A DNA stretch of 64,000 nt from the NCBI GenBank assembly GCA_018222585.1, contig JAAFAB010000001.1, forward strand, positions 718,198-782,197. The letters are read 5' to 3'. Made by a program: the position numbers and the translations under genes. This DNA is from Paracoccaceae bacterium. Its GTDB lineage: Bacteria > Pseudomonadota > Alphaproteobacteria > Rhodobacterales > Rhodobacteraceae. The notes beneath the pieces are model-generated. The model searched no databases. It was given only the letters and a program-made list of their open reading frames with translations, and had not been told where the DNA came from. This document shows positions 44,287 through 52,599 of the stretch, piece after piece (the first letter of the stretch is position 1; each line of letters begins with the position of its first letter).

Positions 44287-44382
44287 CAAGCGGCCTGCGG
44301 GCCCTTCGACCGCGCCCCTGTGGGGCGCAAGGACACCATGCGCAGACGTGGCACGGCCCCTGCGCGGAACAGAGACAGACAC

Positions 44383-45408
44383 ATGATGAAACATATCCTT
44401 TCGACCCTCGCCCTCGGCACCGCGCTGACGGGGGCGCTGGCGGGCGCCGCCCTGGCCCATTCCACGCTGGAACAGCGCGAGGCGCGCCTCGGCGAAACCA
44501 CCAAGATCACCCTGCGCGTGCCCCATGGCTGCGACGGCGAAGCCACCGAGACCGTGCGCCTGACGATCCCCGAAGGCTTCTACGCCGTGAAGCCGATGCC
44601 CAAGGCCGGCTGGACACTGTCGACCACCACCGGCGCCTATGCGATGCCCTACATGAACCACGGCACCGAGATGACCGAGGGCGTGCGCGAAGTGGTCTGG
44701 AGCGGCGGCCACCTGGAAGACGGCTGGTACGACGAATTCACCGTGCGCGGCAGTTTCGCCAATGCCGAGGCGGGCAGCACGCTCTATTTCCCGGCGATCC
44801 AGGAATGCGCCAACGGGGTGGCCGACTGGACCGACACCTCGGGCGGACAGGTGCCGAATCCGGCACCGAAGCTGGTGCTGGTCGCCGGTGACAGCTCCGG
44901 GCACGGGGGTCACGGGACGGATCACGCCGCCAAGGATCATTCGGGCATGGACCATTCGGAGATGGCCGGCGGCGATCACCCGATGACGCATGAGGTGACG
45001 CTGGGGGATCTGACCCTCTCGGGCGGCTATTCCCGCGCCACCCTGCCCAATGCGCCCGTCGGCGGCGGCTTCCTGACGGTGACCAACACCGGCAGCACGG
45101 ATGACCGGCTGATCAGCGTCGAGACCCCGGTGGCCGAGAAGGGCGAGATTCACGAGATGGCCATGGAGGGCGAGGTGATGCGGATGCGCGCGCTTGACGA
45201 CGGCCTGGTGATTCCGGCGGGCGAGAGCGTCGAGCTGAAGCCCGGCAGCTATCACCTGATGTTCATGAAGCTGCAGCAGCCGCTGGTCGAGGGCGAGAGC
45301 GTCGATGTCACCCTGACCTTCGAACATGCCGGCAGCGTCACCCTGCCGCTGCCCATCGGGGCGCCCAATGCCAAGGGCGCCCATGACCATGGCGCGATGA
45401 AGCACTGA
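44383..45408 (+). CDS. YcnI (DUF1775)-PCuAC fusion, periplasmic copper chaperone
   Basis: A 341-residue secreted protein. Signal peptide 1-25 is cleaved so that His26 becomes the mature N-terminus, as in YcnI proteins, which bind Cu(II) through the N-terminal histidine. DUF1775 spans about 26-165 (RVPHGC, VVWSGG). A His/Asp/Met-rich linker (170-202) follows, then a PCuAC domain (204-330) with ligands His257, Met268, His291 and Met293. The two domains are usually separate proteins; here they are fused, giving a one-chain chaperone that may both take up copper and load CuA of cytochrome oxidase. Confidence 0.93.
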   Translation: MMKHILSTLALGTALTGALAGAALAHSTLEQREARLGETTKITLRVPHGCDGEATETVRLTIPEGFYAVKPMPKAGWTLSTTTGAYAMPYMNHGTEMTEGVREVVWSGGHLEDGWYDEFTVRGSFANAEAGSTLYFPAIQECANGVADWTDTSGGQVPNPAPKLVLVAGDSSGHGGHGTDHAAKDHSGMDHSEMAGGDHPMTHEVTLGDLTLSGGYSRATLPNAPVGGGFLTVTNTGSTDDRLISVETPVAEKGEIHEMAMEGEVMRMRALDDGLVIPAGESVELKPGSYHLMFMKLQQPLVEGESVDVTLTFEHAGSVTLPLPIGAPNAKGAHDHGAMKH

Positions 45409-45462
45409 CCTGTCCGCCCCGCCGCTCCGCGGCGGGGCCCTCAACCAAAGGAGTTTCCCAAG

Positions 45463-46050
45463 ATGAGCAGAAAGGGTCTGACCCTCGCCCTGTGGATCCT
45501 TGCGGCGCTTGCCGTGCTGGCCTTCGCGGGGATCAAACTGATCCAGCCGATGCTGAACCGCACCCTTGCCGACGATCTCGGCCGGGGCGACTACGAGCTT
45601 GTCACCACCAGCGGCGAGACCTTCACCGAGGACAGCCTGCGCGGTGAACCGACCGCCGTCTTCTTCGGCTTCACCCATTGCCCCGAGGTCTGCCCCACCA
45701 CCCTGGGCGACATCGCCACCTGGCAGGAAGAGCTGGGCGAGGCCGACCAGCTGCGGGTCTATTTCGTCACCGTCGACCCTGAGCGCGACGATGTCGACAC
45801 GCTGCGCGATTACGTCTCCTGGGCGCCGGGGGTCAGCGGGGTCTCGGGGTCGCGCGCCGAGATCGACAAGGCGATCAAGGCCTTCCGCGTCTATGCCCGG
45901 CGGGTGCCGCTGGAGGATAGCGACTACACCATGGACCACTCGGCCTCGGTGCTGCTGTTCGACGACAGGGGCCGGTTCTTCGAACCGATCGGCTACCAGG
46001 AGGACTATGCGCGGGTGATCGACAAGATCCGCCGCATGTTGGCCAGCTGA
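45463..46050 (+). CDS. SCO-family copper chaperone
   Basis: A 195-residue thioredoxin-fold protein with an N-terminal TM anchor (about 7-26). Copper ligands are Cys73, Cys77 (THCPEVCPTT) and His159 (MDHSASV), the complete SCO set. It helps assemble the CuA site of aa3/caa3 oxidase in the periplasm. AGGAG is 8 bp upstream. It converges on tauR with a 15-bp gap. Confidence 0.95.
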   Translation: MSRKGLTLALWILAALAVLAFAGIKLIQPMLNRTLADDLGRGDYELVTTSGETFTEDSLRGEPTAVFFGFTHCPEVCPTTLGDIATWQEELGEADQLRVYFVTVDPERDDVDTLRDYVSWAPGVSGVSGSRAEIDKAIKAFRVYARRVPLEDSDYTMDHSASVLLFDDRGRFFEPIGYQEDYARVIDKIRRMLAS

Positions 46051-46065
46051 GCCGCACCGGATAAC

Positions 46066-47538
46066 CTAGGCCCGCGCCATCTCCTCGGTGGCGCGGGCGA
46101 TCAGTTCGACCCCCTGCGCAATCCGGTTGCTGGCGATCGAGGAATAGGCGAGGCGGTAGAAATTGTGGTTGGGCTCTTCGGGATTGAAGAACGCCTGTCC
46201 CGGCTCGATCAGCACCGAATCCTCGCGCAGGCGCATGGCAAGGGCGGTGGTGCTGACACCCTCGGGCGCGCGCATCCAGAACGAGGATCCGCCCGAGAGG
46301 CCGGGCGTTGCCAGCTCCAGCCCCGTTTCCGCGATGGCCTTTTCCATCACCGCGCGGCGGCGGGCGAAGGCATCGCCCATGCGGGTCAGCTGGGCATCGA
46401 AATGCCCCAGCGACAGGAAATAGGCCATGTTGCGCTGCACATGGCCGGGCGGATGGCGCATGACGTAGGCGCGCAGGGACCGGGCCTGGCGGATGAAGGG
46501 CTCAGGCGCGACGAGGTAGCCCATGCGCAGCCCCGGAAACAGCGTCTTGGAGAACGAGCCGATGTAGATCACGCAGCCGGTGCGATCCTGCGCCTTCAGG
46601 GCAGGCGTCGGGGCACGCAGGCTGGGCAGCTCGAACTCGTAGTCGTCTTCCAGGATGATGAAATTCTCGTCCCGCGCCCGGCGCAGCAGTTCGCGGCGAC
46701 GCGCCATCGGCATGGTGACGCTGGTCGGGCAATGGTGGCTGGCCGTGGTGCAGACCACGTCGGCGCCCTCGGGGATGGCCTGGGGCGGCAGCCCGTCCTG
46801 GTCGACATCGGCAAAGACCGTGCGGCACCCGACCTGGCGCAGCAGGTCGCGCAAGCCGGCATAGCCGGGGTTCTCCATCACCGCCGTCTTCTCGGGCGAG
46901 AGCAGCAGCTGGGTGGCGATCCACAGCGCGTTCTGCGCGCCCATGGTCAGCAGCACCTCCTCGGGTCTGGCCGAGATGCCGCGCCGGGGCAGCAGCTGGC
47001 GGCGCAGGTATTCGATCAGCACCGGGTCGTCGCGCTCGTAGTAGTCCGTCGTCAGCGACTCGAAGTCCTTGCGGCCGAGGGCATTCAGCGCGCAGAGCCG
47101 CCAGTTCTGGTGATCGAACAGGCGCGGGTCGCTCTGGCCGTAGATGAAGGGATAGTCGTAGGTGCGCCAGTCCGAGGGGCGGACCAGCTCGGACGGTGGC
47201 GCGAAGGGGTTGGCGATGACGCTGTCCCAGTCCACCGCGTCCTCGGGGTCGGGCGGCGGAGGGCGGAACTGCGGCAGGCGCGGGGCGGTGTCGGCGACGA
47301 AATAGCCCGAGCGATCGCGCGAGATCAGATATCCGTTCGCCACCAGTTCGTTATAAGCCAGCGACACGGTGATCCGCGCCACCTTCAGGTGCTTGGCGAA
47401 GGCCCGGGTCGAGGGCATCTTCTCGCCCGCCTGGAAGCGGCCCGACAGGATCGAATCCGCGACGAGCCCCTGGATCTGCTGTTGCAGGGTGCGGGTGCTG
47501 TCGGGGTCGAGGAAGAGGGTCTCGGTCGGGATGCTCAT
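46066..47538 (-). CDS. tauR: MocR-type regulator, probable TauR
   Basis: A 490-residue GntR/MocR regulator: an N-terminal winged helix (about 12-78, GEKMPSTRAFAKHLKVARITVSLAYNELVANGYL), a linker, and a fold-type-I aminotransferase domain with the PLP Lys in YIGSFSKTLFPGLRMGYL. In Rhodobacter capsulatus the MocR protein TauR activates taurine genes; this gene lies just downstream of tpa and next to tauABC, so TauR is the best call. It may sense taurine or an imine with PLP. Confidence 0.9.
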   Translation of the reverse strand: MSIPTETLFLDPDSTRTLQQQIQGLVADSILSGRFQAGEKMPSTRAFAKHLKVARITVSLAYNELVANGYLISRDRSGYFVADTAPRLPQFRPPPPDPEDAVDWDSVIANPFAPPSELVRPSDWRTYDYPFIYGQSDPRLFDHQNWRLCALNALGRKDFESLTTDYYERDDPVLIEYLRRQLLPRRGISARPEEVLLTMGAQNALWIATQLLLSPEKTAVMENPGYAGLRDLLRQVGCRTVFADVDQDGLPPQAIPEGADVVCTTASHHCPTSVTMPMARRRELLRRARDENFIILEDDYEFELPSLRAPTPALKAQDRTGCVIYIGSFSKTLFPGLRMGYLVAPEPFIRQARSLRAYVMRHPPGHVQRNMAYFLSLGHFDAQLTRMGDAFARRRAVMEKAIAETGLELATPGLSGGSSFWMRAPEGVSTTALAMRLREDSVLIEPGQAFFNPEEPNHNFYRLAYSSIASNRIAQGVELIARATEEMARA

Positions 47539-47603
47539 GCCGGTCTGGGGCGCCTTCGGGATGCGGCCCCCAGATTAGACGGGGGCCGCGCCACAGGAAA
47601 GGG

Positions 47604-48995
47604 CTAGCCCAGCACCGCGCCGAGCGCGGCGTCCAGAGTGCCCGTGATCTGGTCGATCTCCTCGGCGGAGACACAGAGCGCGGGGGCCAGGCAGAGGGTG
47701 TTGTTGAACCCCTTCAACGCCCGCGCCGTGCTGCCGATCAGCACCCCGCGGGCCTGGCATTCGGCGATGACCTGCTGCACCAGCGGCTCGGGCAGCGGTT
47801 CCCGGCTGGCGCGGTCGGCGACCAGCTCGGCACCGCAGAACAGCCCCTTGCCGCGCACGTCGCCGATCACCGCATGGCGCTGTTGCAGATCGCGCAGGTT
47901 CTCCATCAGCCGGGCGCCCATGGTCTGCGTATTGGCCAGCAGGTCCTCCTCCTCGATGATCGCCATGTTTTCCAGCGCCGCCGCCGGGCCGGCAGTGCAG
48001 CCGGCATAGGTCGAGATATCGCGGAAGTGGCTCATCTCGTCCTCGGGGGCCTCCTTGAAGGCGTCAAAGACCTCTTCCGTCGTCACCAGGCAGGCCACCG
48101 CCGCATAGCCCGAGGCGACGCCCTTGGCCATGGTGACGAAATCGGGTTTCAGCCCGTAGTGCTGGTAGCCGAACCAGGAGCCGGTGCGGCCCAACCCACA
48201 GACCACCTCGTCCAGGTGCAGCAGGATGTCGTATTTCTGGCAGATCTGCTGGACACGCTGCCAGTAGCCCTCGGGCGGGGTGATCACGCCGCCGCCTGCG
48301 GTGATCGGCTCCAGGCACAGCGCGCCGACGGTGTCGGGACCCTCACGCAGGATGACCTCTTCGATGGCATCGGCGGCGCGTTCGCCATAGCTCGCCGCGT
48401 AGTCGTCCCCGGCCCACTGGGCGCGGTATTCCAGGCAATGGGGCACCTCGACGAAACCGGGGGTGAAGGGGCCGTAGTCGCGCACCCGCTGCCCCTGCCC
48501 GCAGGCCGAGAGCGCGGTGATCGAGGCGCCGTGGTAGTCACGTTCCCGGAACAGGATCTTGCTCTTGCGCCCGCCGTGCCGCTGCACCGCGATCTGGCGG
48601 ATCATCTTCCAGGCCTTCTCGTTCACCTCGGTGCCGGAGCTGCCGTAGTAGACCCGCGACAGGCCCGGCATCCTGGCCACCAGCCGCTCGGCGAAGCGCG
48701 CCCCGGGCAGCGATCCGGCGGTCTGTGCATAGAAATTCATCTCTGACAGCGCCTCGGCCACGGCCTGTGCGATGCGGGTGCGCCCATAGCCGACATTCAC
48801 CGTCCAGACCCCGCCCGACACCCCGTCGAGATAGCCCCGCCCGGTGGCATCCCAGACCCGCAGCCCCCGTCCCTTCACGTAGAGGCGCGGATCCTTGTTT
48901 TCATGGCTCTTGTGCTGGGTCAGATGGTGCCAGACATGGGCCCGGTCGGCAGCCACGGCGGCAGAGTGATCGGGGCGGGTCAGGTCGAGGGTCAT
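47604..48995 (-). CDS. tpa: Taurine--pyruvate aminotransferase
   Basis: A 463-residue class-III omega-aminotransferase. PLP site: GSSGTEVNEKAWKM, ERDYHGASITALSACG, LDEVVCGLGRTG and the Lys in FVTMAKGVASGYAAVAC. It would convert taurine plus pyruvate to sulfoacetaldehyde plus alanine. The taurine assignment rests on the divergent tauABC and downstream tauR; by sequence alone it is a beta-alanine/omega-amino-acid aminotransferase. It forms an operon with tauR (66 bp). Confidence 0.88.
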   Translation of the reverse strand: MTLDLTRPDHSAAVAADRAHVWHHLTQHKSHENKDPRLYVKGRGLRVWDATGRGYLDGVSGGVWTVNVGYGRTRIAQAVAEALSEMNFYAQTAGSLPGARFAERLVARMPGLSRVYYGSSGTEVNEKAWKMIRQIAVQRHGGRKSKILFRERDYHGASITALSACGQGQRVRDYGPFTPGFVEVPHCLEYRAQWAGDDYAASYGERAADAIEEVILREGPDTVGALCLEPITAGGGVITPPEGYWQRVQQICQKYDILLHLDEVVCGLGRTGSWFGYQHYGLKPDFVTMAKGVASGYAAVACLVTTEEVFDAFKEAPEDEMSHFRDISTYAGCTAGPAAALENMAIIEEEDLLANTQTMGARLMENLRDLQQRHAVIGDVRGKGLFCGAELVADRASREPLPEPLVQQVIAECQARGVLIGSTARALKGFNNTLCLAPALCVSAEEIDQITGTLDAALGAVLG

Positions 48996-49095
48996 GGCGA
49001 TATCCTTGGGCGACGAGGAGGAGGAAACGCCGCGCGATGCTGCGGCGCGGCAGGCTTGCCCAGATGGAATGCACGGAAAAGCGTCGCGCGATAGG

Positions 49096-49129
49096 GCCAG
49101 TTACCCCATTGCCGTGATGCCAGTTTACC
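49096..49129. promoter_or_regulatory. Two direct repeats between tpa and tauA (candidate TauR boxes)
   Basis: GCCAGTTACC (49096-49105) and GCCAGTTTACC (49119-49129) are near-identical direct repeats 23 bp apart, about two helical turns. MocR regulators are known to bind direct repeats of this spacing. They lie in the divergent gap, 101 bp from tpa and 118 bp from tauA. Confidence 0.6.
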
Positions 49130-49246
49130 TCGGCGATTGCCCCCTGCCGACGGGGCCGTAACGCTGACCCCGATGGACCGGCCGACCGCCTGCGACTGGC
49201 GCCGAACAAGGCCGGAAATCGTAGCAACATGGAGAAGGACAAGATC

Positions 49247-50245
49247 ATGAAGACCAACAAGCTGCTGTCCGGCGCGGCCTTCCTCGGCGCCCTGCTGGGT
49301 GCCAATGCCGCCTTTGCCCAGGAAGAGATCACCGTGGGCTATTTCCTCGAATGGCCGATGCCCTTCGAATATGCCAAGGCCACCGGCATGTACGACGAGG
49401 CGCTCGGCATGACCGTCAACTGGGTGTCCTTCGATGCCGGCACAGCGATGTCGGCGGCCATGGCCTCGGGCGATGTGCAGATCTCGGTCAGCCAGGGCGT
49501 GCCGCCCTTCGTCGTCGCCGCCTCGGCCGGTCAGAACCTGGTCGCCGCCGATATCGCGGTCAGCTACGCCGAGAACGACAACTGCGTCGTCGCCGAGGCG
49601 CTGGAGATCGACAAGGACAGCGCGATGGAGCTGGAAGGCAAGCGCGTCGGCGTGCCGATCGGCACCGCCGCGCACTATGGCTTCCTCAAGCAGATGGACC
49701 ACTTCGGCGTCGACATCACCACGATGGACATCGTCGACATGGCCCCCGCCGATGGCGCCGCCGCCTTCGCGCAGGGGTCCCTGGACATGGTTTGCGGCTG
49801 GGGTGGCGCGCTTCGCCGCATGAAGGAGCACGGCAACGTGCTGCTGACCGGCCCCGAGAAGGAAGAGCTGGGCATCCTGGTCTTCGACGTGACCTCGACC
49901 ACCGCCGATTTCGCGGCCGAATCCGGCGACGTGCTGACCAAGTTCCTGGCCGTCACCGCCGAGGCCAACGCCATGTGGGCCGCAGGCGAGATGAAGGACG
50001 AGATGCTGGAAGTCATCGCCAAGGACGCCGGCATGGATGTCGAGGCAACCGCCGAGACCCTAGCCACCTTCGAGTTCCCCTCGGTCGAGGAACAGATGAC
50101 CGAAAAGTGGATGGGCGGCGGCATCCAGGAATTCATGCTGGGCGTGGCGCAGGTGTTCAAGGACGCCGGGTCGATCCCGACCTCGCTGGACAGCTACGAA
50201 GCCAATGTCGACGCCAGCTTCCTCGAAGCCGTCGACGGCATGTGA
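49247..50245 (+). CDS. tauA: Taurine ABC transporter, periplasmic binding protein
   Basis: A 332-residue binding protein. Signal peptide 1-24 (cleaved after AAFA), then TVGYFLEWPMPFEYAKATGMYDE and the ISVSQGVPPFVVAASAGQNL pocket segment of the TauA/SsuA family. The ATG at 49247 is chosen because GGAGAAGG lies upstream; the ATG at 49229 would put that site inside the gene. It delivers taurine to TauBC. Confidence 0.92.
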   Translation: MKTNKLLSGAAFLGALLGANAAFAQEEITVGYFLEWPMPFEYAKATGMYDEALGMTVNWVSFDAGTAMSAAMASGDVQISVSQGVPPFVVAASAGQNLVAADIAVSYAENDNCVVAEALEIDKDSAMELEGKRVGVPIGTAAHYGFLKQMDHFGVDITTMDIVDMAPADGAAAFAQGSLDMVCGWGGALRRMKEHGNVLLTGPEKEELGILVFDVTSTTADFAAESGDVLTKFLAVTAEANAMWAAGEMKDEMLEVIAKDAGMDVEATAETLATFEFPSVEEQMTEKWMGGGIQEFMLGVAQVFKDAGSIPTSLDSYEANVDASFLEAVDGM

Positions 50246-50336
50246 GCCCAAAAGGGGGGAGGCGCCCGCGCCTTCCCCCGCCACGACAGAAGGCCCCGCC
50301 AGAGGGGCCCAATCACCAGAAGGGAAAGTGCCCGGC

Positions 50337-51143
50337 ATGGACGGCCTCCACATAGAGAATATCTCGATGCGCTTCGACCTGCCCAACGGAAGTTCGGTGC
50401 AGGCGCTGAAGAACGTGTCGATGGACATCAGGACCGGCGAGATGGTCTCGATCCTGGGCCCGTCGGGCTGCGGCAAGACCACGCTGCTGAACATCGTGGC
50501 CGGGTTCCTGGCGCCGACCGAGGGCGCGGTGAAGCTGGACTCCACCGCCGTCGCGGGCCCCGGGCCGGAACGCGGCATGGTGTTCCAGAAGGGCGCCCTG
50601 TTCGAATGGATGTCGGTGCGCAAGAACGTCGAGTTCGGGCCGCGCATGAAAGGCATGGCGAAGGTCGAGCGGGACCGGATCACCGATCACCTGCTGGGCG
50701 TCGTCGGGCTGCAGGACTTCAAGGACAAGGCCGTCTACGAACTGTCGGGCGGGATGCAGCAGCGCGTCGCCCTGGCCCGCTGCCTGGCGAACGAGCCGGA
50801 CGTGATCCTGATGGATGAACCCCTCGGCGCGCTGGATGCGCTGACGCGCGAGAAGATGCAGGGGCTGGTGCTGAAGCTGTGGAAGGAGACCGGCAAGACC
50901 GTGATCCTGATCACCCACTCGGTCGAGGAGGCCCTGCTGCTCGGTGAGCGGCTGATCGTCATGGCGCCGCGGCCGGGCCGCATCCACAAGGAATACCGCC
51001 TGCCCTTCGCCGAGCGCGGCGTCAACGCCGACCTGCGCGAAGTGAAGAAGAGCGAGGGCTTCGCCGAAACCCGCGACGAAATCCTGTCGATGATCTGGGA
51101 AATGGAAGAGGAAATCATGGGCCGCTCGGAGGATGCCGCATGA
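50337..51143 (+). CDS. tauB: Taurine ABC transporter ATPase
   Basis: A 268-residue importer ATPase with Walker A LGPSGCGKTTLLN, Q-loop VFQKGALFEW, signature LSGGMQQRVALARCL, Walker B VILMDEPLGALDALTR and H-loop ITHSVEEAL. GAAGGGAAAG precedes the ATG at 50337. It overlaps tauC (ATGA). Confidence 0.95.
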   Translation: MDGLHIENISMRFDLPNGSSVQALKNVSMDIRTGEMVSILGPSGCGKTTLLNIVAGFLAPTEGAVKLDSTAVAGPGPERGMVFQKGALFEWMSVRKNVEFGPRMKGMAKVERDRITDHLLGVVGLQDFKDKAVYELSGGMQQRVALARCLANEPDVILMDEPLGALDALTREKMQGLVLKLWKETGKTVILITHSVEEALLLGERLIVMAPRPGRIHKEYRLPFAERGVNADLREVKKSEGFAETRDEILSMIWEMEEEIMGRSEDAA

Positions 51144-52405
51144 CCGGGCTGATCGTTCTTCTGGCCTACGTGGCGCTGTTCACCGCAGGCTATTTCATCG
51201 TCCGCCTGGCCAAGTGGCTGGGCCGGCCGAACCGCGATTTCACCTCGCTCAAGACCGTCACCTTCGGGGACGAGAGCGCGATCCGCCCCGACCGTGCCGC
51301 CTCGTTCCTCTCGGTGCTGGTGATCTTCCTGATCTGGGGCGCCTTCACCGGATCGAAATGGGTGCCCTTCCACGTCCCCGGCCCCTTCACCGGCGATGCG
51401 GCGTTCAGCTACACCGTGCAGGATGCCTCGGGCGCCAGCGACGAGGGGCTTGTGACGGTGCGCGTCCATCCCGTCGGCGAGGACGCCGAGGATCCCGAGA
51501 TTGCCCCCGGCGAGGGCATGGCGATGAACGATGTCGATACGGTCGGGGCCTGGCGCTCGACCCTGCTGAAGGTCACCGGCAACGATGTGGGCGAGGATCT
51601 GACCGTGACGGCGGTCGACGGCCAGCCGATTGCGCCGGGGCAGACCGTGAAGGTCGCCGATGGCGAGGTGACGATGACGCCCAAGGGCTCGCTCAACTTC
51701 CAGCCCGCCAAGGGGCTCCAGATGGAGCCGATCTGGATGCCGCCGCCCGAGGACGTGCTGAGCCGCTTCCGGGAGATCGCCACGGAGGGCTACCAGAACT
51801 ATACACTGTGGCAGCATCTCGGCTCGTCCCTGATGCGGGTGCTGGCGGGCTTCTTCCTGGGCTCCATCGTCGGCATCCCGCTGGGATACGCCATGGGCCT
51901 GTCGGGCTGGTTTCGGGGCTGGTTCGACCCCATCGTCGAATTCATGCGCCCGGTGCCGCCGCTGGCCCTGATCCCGCTGGTGATCATCTGGTTCGGCATC
52001 TGGGAGACCGGCAAGATCGTCCTGCTGTTCCTCGCCGCGCTCTGGGTGATGACCATCGCGGCGCGGGCAGGCGTTTCGGGCGTCAACATCTCGAAGGTCC
52101 ATGCGGCCTATTCGCTGGGGGCCTCGAAACGTCAGGTGCTGATGCATGTGATCCTGCCCAATTCGCTGCCCGAGATCTTCACCGGTGCGCGGGTGGCCAT
52201 GGGCGTCTGCTGGGGCACCGTCGTCGCGGCGGAGCTGGTCGCGGCGCAGAAGGGCGCCGGCATGATGATCATCGCCGCCTCGAAGTTCCAGCTGACCGAT
52301 ATCGTGCTGATGGGGATCATCCTGATCGGCATCATCGGCTACGGCATCGACATCCTGATGCGCCTGTCCGAACGTTTCCTGGTGCCCTGGAAAGGCAAGG
52401 TCTGA
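51140..52405 (+). CDS. tauC: Taurine ABC transporter permease with Ig-like insertion
   Basis: A 421-residue permease, about 150 residues longer than ordinary TauC. Two N-terminal TM helices (about 3-21 and 55-70) are followed by residues 82-192, which look like a cadherin/tandem-95 Ig-like domain (FSYTVQDASGASDEG, then DLTVTAVDGQPIAPGQTVKV and PKGSLNFQP). The usual permease core resumes near residue 195 (PIWMPPPEDVLSRF) with the EAA-like loop AAYSLGASKRQVLMHVILPNSLPEIFTG. The insert is between TM helices and probably periplasmic, where TauA docks. Confidence 0.93.
   Translation: MTGLIVLLAYVALFTAGYFIVRLAKWLGRPNRDFTSLKTVTFGDESAIRPDRAASFLSVLVIFLIWGAFTGSKWVPFHVPGPFTGDAAFSYTVQDASGASDEGLVTVRVHPVGEDAEDPEIAPGEGMAMNDVDTVGAWRSTLLKVTGNDVGEDLTVTAVDGQPIAPGQTVKVADGEVTMTPKGSLNFQPAKGLQMEPIWMPPPEDVLSRFREIATEGYQNYTLWQHLGSSLMRVLAGFFLGSIVGIPLGYAMGLSGWFRGWFDPIVEFMRPVPPLALIPLVIIWFGIWETGKIVLLFLAALWVMTIAARAGVSGVNISKVHAAYSLGASKRQVLMHVILPNSLPEIFTGARVAMGVCWGTVVAAELVAAQKGAGMMIIAASKFQLTDIVLMGIILIGIIGYGIDILMRLSERFLVPWKGKV
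51383..51715 (+). other. Ig/cadherin-like inserted domain of TauC
   Basis: Encodes residues 82-192. It reads as the second half of one tandem-95/VCBS-type repeat (F-x-YTVxDxxGxxDxxxVTVxV) followed by the first half of another (NDVGEDLTVTAVDG ... VTMTPKGSLNFQP), which together would make one complete, permuted beta-sandwich. Confidence 0.7.
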
Positions 52406-52450
52406 GGGCGGCCGCCCCGGCTGCCCGGGGCACGGCCCTGCCGGGTCCCT

Positions 52451-52479
52451 GGCAGAGGGCGGCAAGGTCGCCCTCTGCC
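52451..52479 (+). terminator. Hairpin after tauC
   Basis: An 11-bp perfect stem GGCAGAGGGCG / CGCCCTCTGCC with a 7-nt loop, 46 bp past the tauC stop. It is followed by a C-run rather than T's, so it is terminator-like but not classical. It separates the taurine genes from the ROK gene. Confidence 0.5.
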
Positions 52480-52599
52480 CCCCCCCTCGCCATCCCCTGT
52501 CCAAAGCTTGTTGCACAGTATTTTCGCGCAAAGGCGCCTCTGCCAGGTTCGGGCGGCGGCAGGGCTTCCGCTGCGTCACCCCACGGGCTAGGAAGTGGG

